Translations under genes and position numbers: made by a program | Origin: Didymella arachidicola | Taxonomy: Eukaryota > Ascomycota > Dothideomycetes > Pleosporales > Didymellaceae | Direction: 5' to 3' | Length of the DNA stretch: 64,000 bases | Assembly: GCA_016630955.3 (NCBI GenBank) | Contig: CM049988.1 | Location: 1-64,000 of the forward strand | Notes under the pieces: model-generated | What the model was told of the DNA's origin: nothing | Seen by the model: the letters and a program-made list of their open reading frames with translations, nothing else | Databases searched by the model: none | Shown: piece after piece, positions 1 to 9,096 of the stretch | How the letters are laid out: each line of letters opens with the position of its first letter | Numbering within the stretch: position 1 is the stretch's first letter

Positions 1-640
1 AGCTATATCCTACTATATCCTACTATATTCTACTATATCCTACTATATTCTACTATATTCTTTACTATATTCTACTATACTTTTACTATGCTTTTCCTAA
101 CCTTACTACATCCTACTATATTTTACTACACTCTGCTTACACTCTGCTATACTCTACTATACCTTACTATATCTGCTATATTTTACTATACTCTGCTACA
201 CTCTACTATACTCTGCTACACTCTTACTATACTCTGCTTCTTACTACGCTTTGCTATACCTTACATACCTAACCCCTACCCTACTACACCTTCCTATACC
301 CTGCTACGCTCTGCTATATCTTTGCCTATACTTGCTATACCTTACTATACTCCTATAATACCCTGCTACACTCTACTACTACTTGCTTTTACTACGCTCT
401 GTAATATCTTACTACACCCTACTACACTCTACTATATCTTGCTATACTCTGCTACACCCCTACTATACCTTGCTACACCCTACTATACCTTGCTACACCC
501 TACTATACCTTGCACACCCTTACTATACCTTGCTACACCTACTATACTGCTACACCTACTATACCTTGCTACACCCTACTATACCTTGCTACACCCTACT
601 ATACCTTGCTACACCCTGCTATACTCTTCTCTCTTTCCCT
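1..640. repeat. Subtelomere-like minisatellite
   Basis: The first 640 bases are built from short pyrimidine-rich units. The left part is made of loose 10-mers of the type TACTATATYC. From about 440 to 625 a cleaner 20-bp unit, CTACTATACCTTGCTACACC, is repeated about eight to nine times with a few deletions. The canonical fungal telomere repeat TTAGGG/CCCTAA is not present. Open frames through this stretch (88-711, 383-661) are repetitive Tyr/Leu/Thr strings and are not genes. The position next to a telomere-linked-helicase type gene suggests subtelomeric satellite DNA. The repeat is seen directly; the chromosomal location is inference. Confidence 0.8.
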
Positions 641-956
641 TTGCTGCTCTACTCCTTGTAACACCTAAACGGCCCACTACCTACCCCCCCTTCTTCTCCT
701 ACTCACCCTAACCGCTCCGCTGCTTGTAACACCTAACGGGCCTACTGCCCACCCCCCCTTCTTCTGCCCCGGACGGCCTACCACCTCCCTACCCTGTTAC
801 TCTCTTGCTAATACCTTGTCACGGCTTTTGCTACGCATATACACCTATTACTTCATCTATTCCCCTGCTTGCTACTCTACTCTGCTACCCTCCTCTTCCT
901 CTCCCTCTCGTCCCCACCCCTCCAACACCAGCCTAATCGCCATCGCCATTGCGTTG
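641..956. other. Gene-free C/T-rich spacer
   Basis: Transition from the minisatellite to the helicase gene. A segment with the pattern taacacctaa, cgg, ccyac and ccaccccccc occurs twice (about 658-700 and 727-760), so the satellite seems to decay into longer, older repeats. No gene, RNA or regulatory element can be supported. Confidence 0.5.
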
Positions 957-3900
957 CTAAACATCTGTCCCCAAATCTCTGACCTGTGCGGCTTTCCCAG
1001 CCACCCAGCGTACGCCTCGTCTCCCGTCTCTGCAAAACCCCAGCTCTCCCATTGCCTGAATCCCACCCCTCGTCAACCGCGCTGCGAATGCCAGCGGCAC
1101 CACCACGTTCGGCCACTGACACCGCTTGTCCATCCCTTCCCCAGTCGCGCAGTACTTCTGACTCACCCAGCACCGTCGACAGTTGTTCTTCACCGTCCGA
1201 TCCCGCATCTTCACACGGAACTCATCTGCCTGCATCCCTGTTCCCCTTGCCCATGCCGTGCACTGCATCGCCCGGTGCCCTTTCCACTGCTCCTCTTCAG
1301 CCGTCGGGAACTCCTGCCTAACCATCCAGCAGATCGCACACCCCTCTCGCAGCTCTGTGAACCCTTCCTCCACCACCGCCCACTCCCGCGACCACTTCTC
1401 CTGCTCCTCTATCCACACCTCCTCTCCCTCTCCGCACCGGTCGCATCCCGCTGCCCCAATCTGCCCGCAGCTCTGCCCCCGCTCGTCCAGATACGAGCTC
1501 ATCAGCTCTCGTCGACACCCGCTGCCGATCAGAAACTGCCCCATCGCGAGCACCTCCATCTTCTCTCTCTCTCGCTCCATCACCTGCTCCACCTCCCCGT
1601 GCCCCACCAGCACCACCACATCGTATTGCTCTCCTCCTCGTCCCCCGCGTCCGCTTGCCTGAGCAAAGTCGCTCATGCTCCACGGTGTGCCTACGTGCAA
1701 GATGTACACGATGCCAGCAAAGTCCACTCCCGTCCCCAGCGCCGACGTCGCCACCATCATTCCGCCCCCCTCCACCCACTCCTGTAGCCGGTCTGCGCGA
1801 TCCACCACCCCTGCGTGATAGTGTCCGCAGCCCAGCTCCGTCGCGAGCCGCTCGCACTGCACCTTGCTCTTGCAGTACACCACCCCCTTCTGTCCGCTCC
1901 GCCGCAGCTTCTCTGCCCACCGCTTGCACACGAACAGCGCCGTCTCCTCGAGCTTGTCGCGCTGACACCACGACACAAAGTACCGCGCGTTCGGCCGCAC
2001 CGTGCTTGCTCTCACGTACGTTGCGTGACGCACAAGCATGCTCGCCTCAAGCTCTCCCTCCTGCAGCGGCGGCAGCGTTGCTGTCAGCATCACCATCGGA
2101 CTACCCAGCAGCCGCAAGTTCTTCATCGCCAGCAGCTTCTCTCGCCAATTCCTCGCCGTGAACACCAGATGACACTCGTCAATCACCACCCTATGCAGCA
2201 GCCCCTTTCCTTTCAGCATCCGCGCGTAGCCAAGAAAGTTGCCAGTGCTTGTTATGTCGCCAGCTACGTCTGCACTGACTACCACCACAGATGCCGGGTT
2301 GTTCTCGCCGTGCTTCCACTCCATGCACTCGACGCCGCACTGCTGAATCCTCCTGACTAGATCTTCAATCAGCGCCCGGTACGGCACGACGACCACCGTT
2401 ACCCCCGGCTCCTCCACGCAAGCCGGCAGCGTGAACAGCAAGCTCTTGCCTCCGCCCGTCGGAAGCACGACGATGAGCGGCGTCTGCTTCTCCAGCACCG
2501 CGTGCAAAGCCTGCTCCTGCTCCACCGATCGAAAGCCAACATCTTGCTTGCCTAGCACCTGCTGCAGCCCCCTGTGTATCGCATCTGCTCGCGGGTCTGC
2601 AAACCGCACTTCTTTCTCTTTCGGCAGCCCAACAAGTGCCGACGACGTGCTGTTGCTCATCCGTCGCTTTGTCGTCCTGCTCGGCTCTACGGGCTTCGCT
2701 GCGCTCCCATCCACCCCTAAGAAGCGGTGCCATGCTGCGCTAAGCGGCCGGAACGCATCAACGGACCGCACGCTGAGATGCTTCACGATATCCATCGGCA
2801 CGCTGTAGTTGCCTACCCCCATTGCGGTTGTGCGTGAGTTCTGCAGCTCAAGAACGTCTTCGCCATCGTCGTCCACTTCCGCCTCTTCTGTCTCGCCAAC
2901 GTCGTCCTGATAGCCCCTGCTGAACGACTCTCCCACCTTGACTCGCCCAATACCTACTGCCGTGTGTCGGTACTCTAGCGTGTGCAGCACCACGCCCAGC
3001 CTCTTCCCTGTCTCGCGCTTCAGCACCCTCGTGAGCCGGCCGGTGTCCCACGCGCCCTGCGCGTCTTGCCACACGTAGTCGCTGTAGCTGCCGCTTAGCA
3101 CCTGCAGCGTTAGATACTCGCGGAACGGCTGTACGTAGACCAAGTACACCGCCATCACCTGCCCTAGCTGCGGCGGCAAGAACCGCGGCACAATCTTCGG
3201 CTTGTCCCACTGCGACTGCGACTTGTGATAGCGGACCACTGTCATCACCTGCCCGTCCACGACGAAGATGTTGCGGTCCTGCAGTACGCCGTTGCGGTGC
3301 CGAATCGTCGTGATCTCGGACCCACGCCCGGGCTGTCCTGACGTGATGTGCACGCTGCAGAGCAGTAGTTCCAAGAAGCGATCCATCTGTCGCATGTACT
3401 GCCGCACCGCCTTGACGCTCCACTGCCCGTCCGCACGCTTCAATCGCAGCCCGCCCGCTGTAGTCATCGCTCTCCTAAGCATCCAAACCAGCCCGCCTTG
3501 CAGTTTGTTGCCCGGAGCGTCGACAAACGACGTGCGTCGTTTTGTGAACGTGACGTCGTCAACTACTTGCTTCAAATCAACGGTAACCCGCTCTTCCTCG
3601 CCGTCCACCCAGCACAGCTCCCACAGCATCTGCTCTGTTTCAGCCAGCAAGTCCTGCGCCATCTTGCAGAAGCGGCGGATGACGATCGGTCGGCCGTTCA
3701 GATAGAACGTCTGCTTGTCCTCTGACCAGTATGCGTTGCCTGAGTTGCCGGCCGTCAGTCCAATGTGCTTGCCGTACGCCAGCATGCTGATCATCTCGCT
3801 CATTGGGCTGAACGTGCCGTCTGCTAGCTGCTTGTGCCGCGTTGCCAGAAAGTTGTCGCGGTCTTCTTCTGTCTGCGTGTCGCGCTGCCCTCCTGGGAGC

Positions 3901-5240
3901 AGCTTCTCTAGAGCGAGCACCCGCACGCAGTACACCATCCCCGCCAGCATGTACGAGTAGTTCTTTGCGGTCCGCAAGCGGCCCGTGTCTACATCAATCC
4001 CAAGCACCGCCAGAAACTGAATCAAACCAGTAGACAACGCCACGGGATGATACGTCGTGAAGATGAACGAGCTGATAGACGCAAGAAGCGCCTCCGTCTG
4101 AGCGCCTCTGTCGTCGCCATTCAGCGCGTCCCACAGCCTGATCGCACACAACTTCTGCTCAGCTGTCCACGTAAAGAGCTCGCGCGTGTCCTTCATCATG
4201 TCTGGTGCCTGTTGACTGCGTGTCCTGCGCCGGGGCTGCGGGCTGTCGTCGTCAGCCTCACTGCCTTCCGCCTCGTCTTCGCTGTCTTCGTCGCTGCTCG
4301 ACGCCGCACTGCTTTCTGATCGAGCAGCTGTGTCGCGTTGCTGTCGGAAACGCATAACCTGCTGCTCTTCATCTCCTAGCACGCGTAGATAGAAGCAGAC
4401 AAACCTCACTATATAGCTTGCGTACACAGCCTGACTCTCTGGGTTCTGCAGTCGCCCCAACGGCCGCACGTCGATCTCGCTCTGCTTTGCGCTCCGCAGC
4501 CAGCGCCTGAGTTCTTGCGGAAGCGTAGCCAATCCCTTGACGCTTCTCTCAATCAGTCCCTCTGCAAGCTGAGCAGCTAGCTTGAGCTTGTGCTCGCTCC
4601 GATCGGGAGCCCGGGCTTGATGGGCCAGATGAACAAGATTTCGATCCTTGAAGAACTCTAACCAGCCTGTCCGCTTAAACCAGCCTGTCTTGTCTGTCTT
4701 TGCAGCCTCTTCAAGTGTTTGAAGCTCTTCTTCGACTTCTTGTTGTGTCAGTTTATACTCGGCAAGCTGCCTCTGAACTGCAACTTCGACGTCGTCGTTT
4801 AGAGCATTTTCGGCTACAGCTACATCAACAACAAAATATCGCTGTAAAACCCCTGTGCGGAAAAAGCTCTGTACTTTGACAGTGTGATAGAGCGCGCCTT
4901 TTTCTCCTAGCCAAGCTTGCTGGTGATCTTTCTTACAGTGCATGCGCATTGTGTCCTTGTTGATAGTGATGAAGCTGCATGTCTTGCACTGCAGCCCGTC
5001 TAGCGGCTTCCCAAGCTCTTCTATCGGTCGCGCCGGCTCATCTGGAAGCTCAACGTCTGCTGCGTCAATCAGCGCGAATTGATTGAAGCGTTCAACAACT
5101 TGTTTTCGAGTTGCAGCGGGCACGCTGTGATGCTGCAAGAGATGCGTGTTGAGATTAACAACAGCAGTGTGATGCTCCCTGCATACTAAGACGCTGTAGT
5201 CTTCTAGAAAACAGTGAACATTGTCGCAGGTTAGAAGTGG
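957..5240 (-). CDS. Telomere-linked RecQ-like helicase with OrsD-like zinc module and tyrosine-recombinase-like middle domain
   Basis: Very large DNA helicase of the type found at fungal chromosome ends. The frame is open from 5240 to the stop at 957, about 1427 codons. No ATG opens it: the first 34 codons before a TTG at 5138 still encode conserved protein, starting after a TAG at 5241-5243 that could be a splice acceptor. The N-terminus has two Cys/His pairs (VLVCREHHTAV and LQCKTCSFIT...MHCKKDH) as in the OrsD/DUF3505 family. The middle has HITSGQPGRGSEI (about 3310-3349) and LEYRHTAVGIGR (about 2938-2980), reminiscent of box I and box II of tyrosine recombinases. The helicase part has Walker A PTGGGKS (2441-2463), DECH (about 2166-2189), TATLPP, and motif VI QASGRGGRGG (about 1639-1665). 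A Cys-rich tail follows. Family knowledge: RecQ helicases unwind DNA 3' to 5'; telomere-linked copies are common in fungi. Function of the middle domain is inference. Confidence 0.85.
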   Translation of the reverse strand, partial: PLLTCDNVHCFLEDYSVLVCREHHTAVVNLNTHLLQHHSVPAATRKQVVERFNQFALIDAADVELPDEPARPIEELGKPLDGLQCKTCSFITINKDTMRMHCKKDHQQAWLGEKGALYHTVKVQSFFRTGVLQRYFVVDVAVAENALNDDVEVAVQRQLAEYKLTQQEVEEELQTLEEAAKTDKTGWFKRTGWLEFFKDRNLVHLAHQARAPDRSEHKLKLAAQLAEGLIERSVKGLATLPQELRRWLRSAKQSEIDVRPLGRLQNPESQAVYASYIVRFVCFYLRVLGDEEQQVMRFRQQRDTAARSESSAASSSDEDSEDEAEGSEADDDSPQPRRRTRSQQAPDMMKDTRELFTWTAEQKLCAIRLWDALNGDDRGAQTEALLASISSFIFTTYHPVALSTGLIQFLAVLGIDVDTGRLRTAKNYSYMLAGMVYCVRVLALEKLLPGGQRDTQTEEDRDNFLATRHKQLADGTFSPMSEMISMLAYGKHIGLTAGNSGNAYWSEDKQTFYLNGRPIVIRRFCKMAQDLLAETEQMLWELCWVDGEEERVTVDLKQVVDDVTFTKRRTSFVDAPGNKLQGGLVWMLRRAMTTAGGLRLKRADGQWSVKAVRQYMRQMDRFLELLLCSVHITSGQPGRGSEITTIRHRNGVLQDRNIFVVDGQVMTVVRYHKSQSQWDKPKIVPRFLPPQLGQVMAVYLVYVQPFREYLTLQVLSGSYSDYVWQDAQGAWDTGRLTRVLKRETGKRLGVVLHTLEYRHTAVGIGRVKVGESFSRGYQDDVGETEEAEVDDDGEDVLELQNSRTTAMGVGNYSVPMDIVKHLSVRSVDAFRPLSAAWHRFLGVDGSAAKPVEPSRTTKRRMSNSTSSALVGLPKEKEVRFADPRADAIHRGLQQVLGKQDVGFRSVEQEQALHAVLEKQTPLIVVLPTGGGKSLLFTLPACVEEPGVTVVVVPYRALIEDLVRRIQQCGVECMEWKHGENNPASVVVVSADVAGDITSTGNFLGYARMLKGKGLLHRVVIDECHLVFTARNWREKLLAMKNLRLLGSPMVMLTATLPPLQEGELEASMLVRHATYVRASTVRPNARYFVSWCQRDKLEETALFVCKRWAEKLRRSGQKGVVYCKSKVQCERLATELGCGHYHAGVVDRADRLQEWVEGGGMMVATSALGTGVDFAGIVYILHVGTPWSMSDFAQASGRGGRGGEQYDVVVLVGHGEVEQVMEREREKMEVLAMGQFLIGSGCRRELMSSYLDERGQSCGQIGAAGCDRCGEGEEVWIEEQEKWSREWAVVEEGFTELREGCAICWMVRQEFPTAEEEQWKGHRAMQCTAWARGTGMQADEFRVKMRDRTVKNNCRRCWVSQKYCATGEGMDKRCQWPNVVVPLAFAARLTRGGIQAMGELGFCRDGRRGVRWVAGKAAQVRDLGTDV

Positions 5241-5331
5241 CTAAGTCACTATTAAGGTAATTTATATATTATTGAATTACTATAGTTGTTAGTACACTTT
5301 ACATGCAGAGGATGTGTTTAGTTACAGAACA

Positions 5332-8300
5332 CTAAACGACTATAAAGTATTTCTGCAGACCACCTGTTCGGAAGAAGCTCTGTACCTTCACTGAATTATA
5401 CAACTGGCTCTTGTCGCCTAACCAAGCAAGTTTATGATCTCGGTTGCAGTGCATCCGAATCTGATCTTTGCTAACAGTGATATACCCGCATGCTCTGCAC
5501 TCTAGCCCAGCAAGTGGCTTACCAAGCTGTTCTATAGCCTGCGTGGGCTCTTTAGGCAGCTCTATCTTGCTTGGAGCCACTGGTTCAAGGCGACTAAAAC
5601 AGTCAACAACCTGTCTTCGTACTGAAGCAGGCACTTTGTGGTGCTGCAACATATGGCGGTCAAGACTCATAACTGCGGTATGATGTTGCTTGCATACGAA
5701 GACCTTGAAGTCTTCTAAAAAGCAGAACACATCTGCGCAGTTACTTAACGATACTTGTGAGCCCCTCTTACGATACCGGAGCGTTCCATTGGGGTCTTCG
5801 CCCCCTTGGTTTGTTAGCGCTCGTTGGGAGGCAGCTTTGCAGAGTTTTTGCATCTTGTGCTCATGCTCTAGGGCGGCAAGATCTGCTCGTAAAGCATCAA
5901 TCTTTTGCTGTATTGGACTTATACTCTCATCTGAGTCGCGCCTTCGCTTCCGCGGTCGCTCATTCTCGCCAGCGGCCGATGCCTCGATCTGCGATACTGT
6001 GCTCTCTTCGGGTACTTCAAGTGTTTGTGTAGTCCTATTAGTCAAGAACGCATCATCCTTTGGTGGCAGAAACATTGAATGCTCTACTGGAGCTTCTGGT
6101 AAACTTCTGTTTGCACTAAAGCTGAGAATAGCCTGATCTGTGCTTTGTCTGTCGACACCCAGAAATTGATGCCATACCTTACTGACTTCGAGGTATCGTT
6201 CTAATAACTCAGGTTGCAGCTTGGCAGGATAGGCACGATCCAAAGCGTACGCGCCAGCATGGGTAGCTGGATTATGTCCTGTCTGGAAAGAGAGAAGTCG
6301 TAATAGTCCATCGCGATCCCTCGGAGTGTGAGGATCAAAAGGCTGGGCAATATCTAGAAGATGCTTCTTGCTAATAGCTACTGCAATCTGGCGATACATT
6401 TGAAAATGGAGCAGTATCGGGCATTCTGGTGTGGATTGCTGCAGGAGCTTCGAGCAGACTGATGAGCTGAAACACGACACAGGTGTGTCGTACGCAGTGA
6501 ACAAGTGCGGATTGGTTGGAACGCTTGTGTTGACAAGCTTTAGTTGTCGGCTAAGGAAATCGCTGAATGGTCTGATGTATGCGAGGTAAAGGAACAGGCA
6601 CCTCTCTACTGATGAGCAGGGAACTCGAACAACAAAAAAAGAGTTGTTCGAGTTCTGGCTAGCTTTATTGTACGAAAAGACTAGCAAGATCCGGCCCTGG
6701 CAAATGAAGATGTTGCGTTGCACTGCGGCAGTGTCTGCCCAGCGCAGAACCCGAAGCTCCTCTCCTCTAGCAGGCATTCCGCTGGTCACATGGATACTAC
6801 TGAACAGTACTTCGACCATGTTGTTATATTGTTTCAGGTAGGACATTGCTTTCTCTCGGCCTCTGCCTTGTAGGGAGAACCCCCTCCCTTCTTTAGAGAA
6901 GGCTCTTCGGCTCAAATGCTTAAAGCTAGTCTGTAGCTGATTTGCTGGCTCTTGCAGGAACGAATAACCTGGGCGGTGCCTTGATAGATCCTCTTTTAAG
7001 GTATGGAGATCTACCTTAGGCCACCAGTCAAACATGAGGTCTCGCGTGATTCTTTCAAGTCTAGCAAGGAGGCAGTGGATTGTATAGCGGAATTCATGCA
7101 TAGAGATGCGAGAACCAGCGATGTCTAGGGTCTGACCATCGAGGGACCAAGATAGGTTGGTGCGTGGTCCTTCGCGTTTGGCAATGGCTCTGCCGTGCTG
7201 CAAACGCTCAATCAGGTAGCCCATAGGTGAGAGACTGCCGCGTTGGAGGTATGCTGGGCGAATCTCTACACAGAGACGTTTGCCCTGATCAGCATAGGCT
7301 GCTCGTGCTGGCCAGAGAACATCAAGGGTAGTGTACCCTCGCAGCGGCAAGGCGTACTCGAGAATAATAAGTCTACCAATCCACAGTAGAGCTGATAGGT
7401 ACGGTGTGTAGTCGTAAGCTGTACGGTATGCCAACTCGTACGGATGGATACCCAGCACACCAGAGAAGTGGACAATTGCTTTGCCTTCCAATATGCCGTC
7501 TGTGGACACATCCGTCCAAAATAGCACGAGCAGCTGAAAGACGGTTTCTGATAAACGGGAAGAGAACGTAGGCTCTGCCTTACTGAATCCTTTTGTGGAC
7601 AGATCTGACCAGACAGATTTCACGATATCCGCCTGTGCGTCCGACAGCTGAAGCCCATATACCTCGCTTAAGCTTTGATTGAGCTTCTGACATACCTGCC
7701 ATGATCGGAATACATAGCACAGAAAGCGGTTTAGGAAGGAGCGGTACCTAGCTTTCGTAGCGTCTCGTTGAGGTAGCTCGAAGGGATACGCGTAGAAGTG
7801 TGACCCCCAGCTTCGCAGCCAGCAGCGCAAGACTCGCGGAGTTTGTTCTAATGTTTCCTCGCAGCGATCAAGCACGAGATGAACAATTTCTGATAGTTGT
7901 CTTAGTTTTGACTCTGTAGCTGCGGAGCTGATCCACTCCACGCTGTTCCAGGTGCCGAGGTGAATAGCTTCACCGGTAGAAGTGGCCAACCTAGAAGTAG
8001 CAATAATCAGATGGAGCGGCTTTTGGGCAAACCACCGCGTCCAACCACAACCGCGCAGCCAGTCGGTTTTCTCGTCATGCTCAAGCTCGTTGCTTAGGGC
8101 CATCAGTTCTTGATCTTGCTGTAAGAGCCTAGCTTCCTCCTCGGCTTCCATCAGCAGAAGAGCGGCGGTCGCAGGGTCGTCTGACACGGATCCGTCCTGG
8201 CTTGATCTTCTTCTGCTTTGAATTGTGTGTGTAGCGTGTGCTACCCTCCAGGTACCTCCCACGTTTCGCCTGATAGGAGACCATCGCTGGACGAAGCAGA

Positions 8301-8664
8301 ATAGATCATTGCGCGTCCTCTGCCCCCTACTGCACTGCGTCTTCCGAAAATGCAGCAGCATTGTATCCCAACTACAAGTTGTCAAGTCGCACTGCGGACA
8401 GGAGTAGCCTCGCTCGGGTGGCGCTAGGAAATCTAAGCTAGAAGAGTTATTTGCACGAGGGACAACGTCTGCATCAATCTGCGATACAGGAAGTCCTTTA
8501 TACTGAGAAAGGATAATTTCGCATATGGACGATCGAGTTTTGTGGTAGTGGCGGAGGTGGTAACGGAGCGTCTTGTAGGGTATAACGCTTCTACATGGGG
8601 TGCACAACAGGTGTCCATGTTCTGGCAGATAGGAGATAATGTTTGGCACTTCGGGTTCTGCAGG
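5332..8664 (-). CDS. OrsD-like / tyrosine-recombinase-like protein with a helicase N-terminal stub at its C-terminus
   Basis: Uninterrupted frame of about 1110 codons, paralogous to the helicase-type neighbour but without any helicase motif. N-terminal OrsD-like module: LLCTPCRSVIP...HLRHYH, then YSCPQCDLTTCSWD...HFRKTQC. The central domain has SGMPARGEELRVLRW (about 6745-6792), YRQIAVAISKKH (about 6360-6398) and FQTGHNPATHAGAYAL (about 6247-6294), resembling the Arg...(H)xxR...GH...Y order of tyrosine recombinases. Near residue 870 there is a basic, helix-forming segment (RPRKRRR). The last 135 residues are a second OrsD-like module, around 60% identical by eye to the N-terminus of the helicase at 957-5240 and stopping where that protein continues. 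There is no ATG at the front: codon 8647-8649 is GTG, and conserved residues (VPNIISYLP) begin there, so a spliced first exon is likely. It may be an intact gene or a chimera made by tandem duplication. Confidence 0.75.
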   Translation of the reverse strand, partial: PAEPEVPNIISYLPEHGHLLCTPCRSVIPYKTLRYHLRHYHKTRSSICEIILSQYKGLPVSQIDADVVPRANNSSSLDFLAPPERGYSCPQCDLTTCSWDTMLLHFRKTQCSRGQRTRNDLFCFVQRWSPIRRNVGGTWRVAHATHTIQSRRRSSQDGSVSDDPATAALLLMEAEEEARLLQQDQELMALSNELEHDEKTDWLRGCGWTRWFAQKPLHLIIATSRLATSTGEAIHLGTWNSVEWISSAATESKLRQLSEIVHLVLDRCEETLEQTPRVLRCWLRSWGSHFYAYPFELPQRDATKARYRSFLNRFLCYVFRSWQVCQKLNQSLSEVYGLQLSDAQADIVKSVWSDLSTKGFSKAEPTFSSRLSETVFQLLVLFWTDVSTDGILEGKAIVHFSGVLGIHPYELAYRTAYDYTPYLSALLWIGRLIILEYALPLRGYTTLDVLWPARAAYADQGKRLCVEIRPAYLQRGSLSPMGYLIERLQHGRAIAKREGPRTNLSWSLDGQTLDIAGSRISMHEFRYTIHCLLARLERITRDLMFDWWPKVDLHTLKEDLSRHRPGYSFLQEPANQLQTSFKHLSRRAFSKEGRGFSLQGRGREKAMSYLKQYNNMVEVLFSSIHVTSGMPARGEELRVLRWADTAAVQRNIFICQGRILLVFSYNKASQNSNNSFFVVRVPCSSVERCLFLYLAYIRPFSDFLSRQLKLVNTSVPTNPHLFTAYDTPVSCFSSSVCSKLLQQSTPECPILLHFQMYRQIAVAISKKHLLDIAQPFDPHTPRDRDGLLRLLSFQTGHNPATHAGAYALDRAYPAKLQPELLERYLEVSKVWHQFLGVDRQSTDQAILSFSANRSLPEAPVEHSMFLPPKDDAFLTNRTTQTLEVPEESTVSQIEASAAGENERPRKRRRDSDESISPIQQKIDALRADLAALEHEHKMQKLCKAASQRALTNQGGEDPNGTLRYRKRGSQVSLSNCADVFCFLEDFKVFVCKQHHTAVMSLDRHMLQHHKVPASVRRQVVDCFSRLEPVAPSKIELPKEPTQAIEQLGKPLAGLECRACGYITVSKDQIRMHCNRDHKLAWLGDKSQLYNSVKVQSFFRTGGLQKYFIVV

Positions 8665-8720
8665 CTATCTATAATTAGCAAGTGAGGGTGAGATAGAATA
8701 AAAAGTGCGGCAAAGGTACG

Positions 8721-8858
8721 TCATTCACATGCCTTGCTCTTTGCTGAGTCGCCTGAATGGACAGTCCATGAGGAAGGGTTAGAGGCGCTTTCAGAAAAGA
8801 CACCGGCTTCTGGATTACCCGTGTAGACTATCCAGCGAGACGCTGTCTGGTGAGACAT
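8721..8858 (-). CDS. YTGNP micro-ORF, possible first exon of the OrsD/recombinase-like gene downstream
   Basis: An ATG-initiated 45-codon frame just upstream of the gene at 5332-8664, which lacks its own ATG. It starts MSHQTASRWIVYTGNP and resembles a frame in the same position before the paralogue at 12441-15110 (MSRTWRIYTGNP, 15111-15266). Conservation of W-x-I/V-YTGNP in two copies suggests it is translated. A clean in-phase splice joining it to the downstream frame was not found, so it may be a first exon with unrecognised sites or an upstream ORF. Confidence 0.4.
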   Translation of the reverse strand: MSHQTASRWIVYTGNPEAGVFSESASNPSSWTVHSGDSAKSKACE

Positions 8859-9096
8859 AGCACTACTTTGTTGCTAACAGTAGCACACAATTGAATAGCA
8901 GGCCGTGGCGTCTTAGTTAATGCGTAAGCAGGTAAAAGTAGTACAGAACAACAGGTAACAAGCAGGAACTGCTATAGCTGCCCTGTGTTGGAGCATGCAT
9001 GCCCGTGCAGGGCCGAGCTAGACCGAAATAGAGCATCAAAAGGGGTCGACTCCAGGCTAAGGCTGGGAGGGGACGAAGTAGGGCCGAAGTCGCGCA

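Noticed and set aside
88..711. Open frames rich in Tyr/Leu/Thr through the minisatellite
   Set aside because: They result from the short repeat unit and show no protein-like composition.
816..4319. Many plus-strand frames (for example 816-1787, 1815-2360)
   Set aside because: They are antisense to the helicase gene, are Pro/Ser/Arg-rich through its GC-rich codons, and have no domains.
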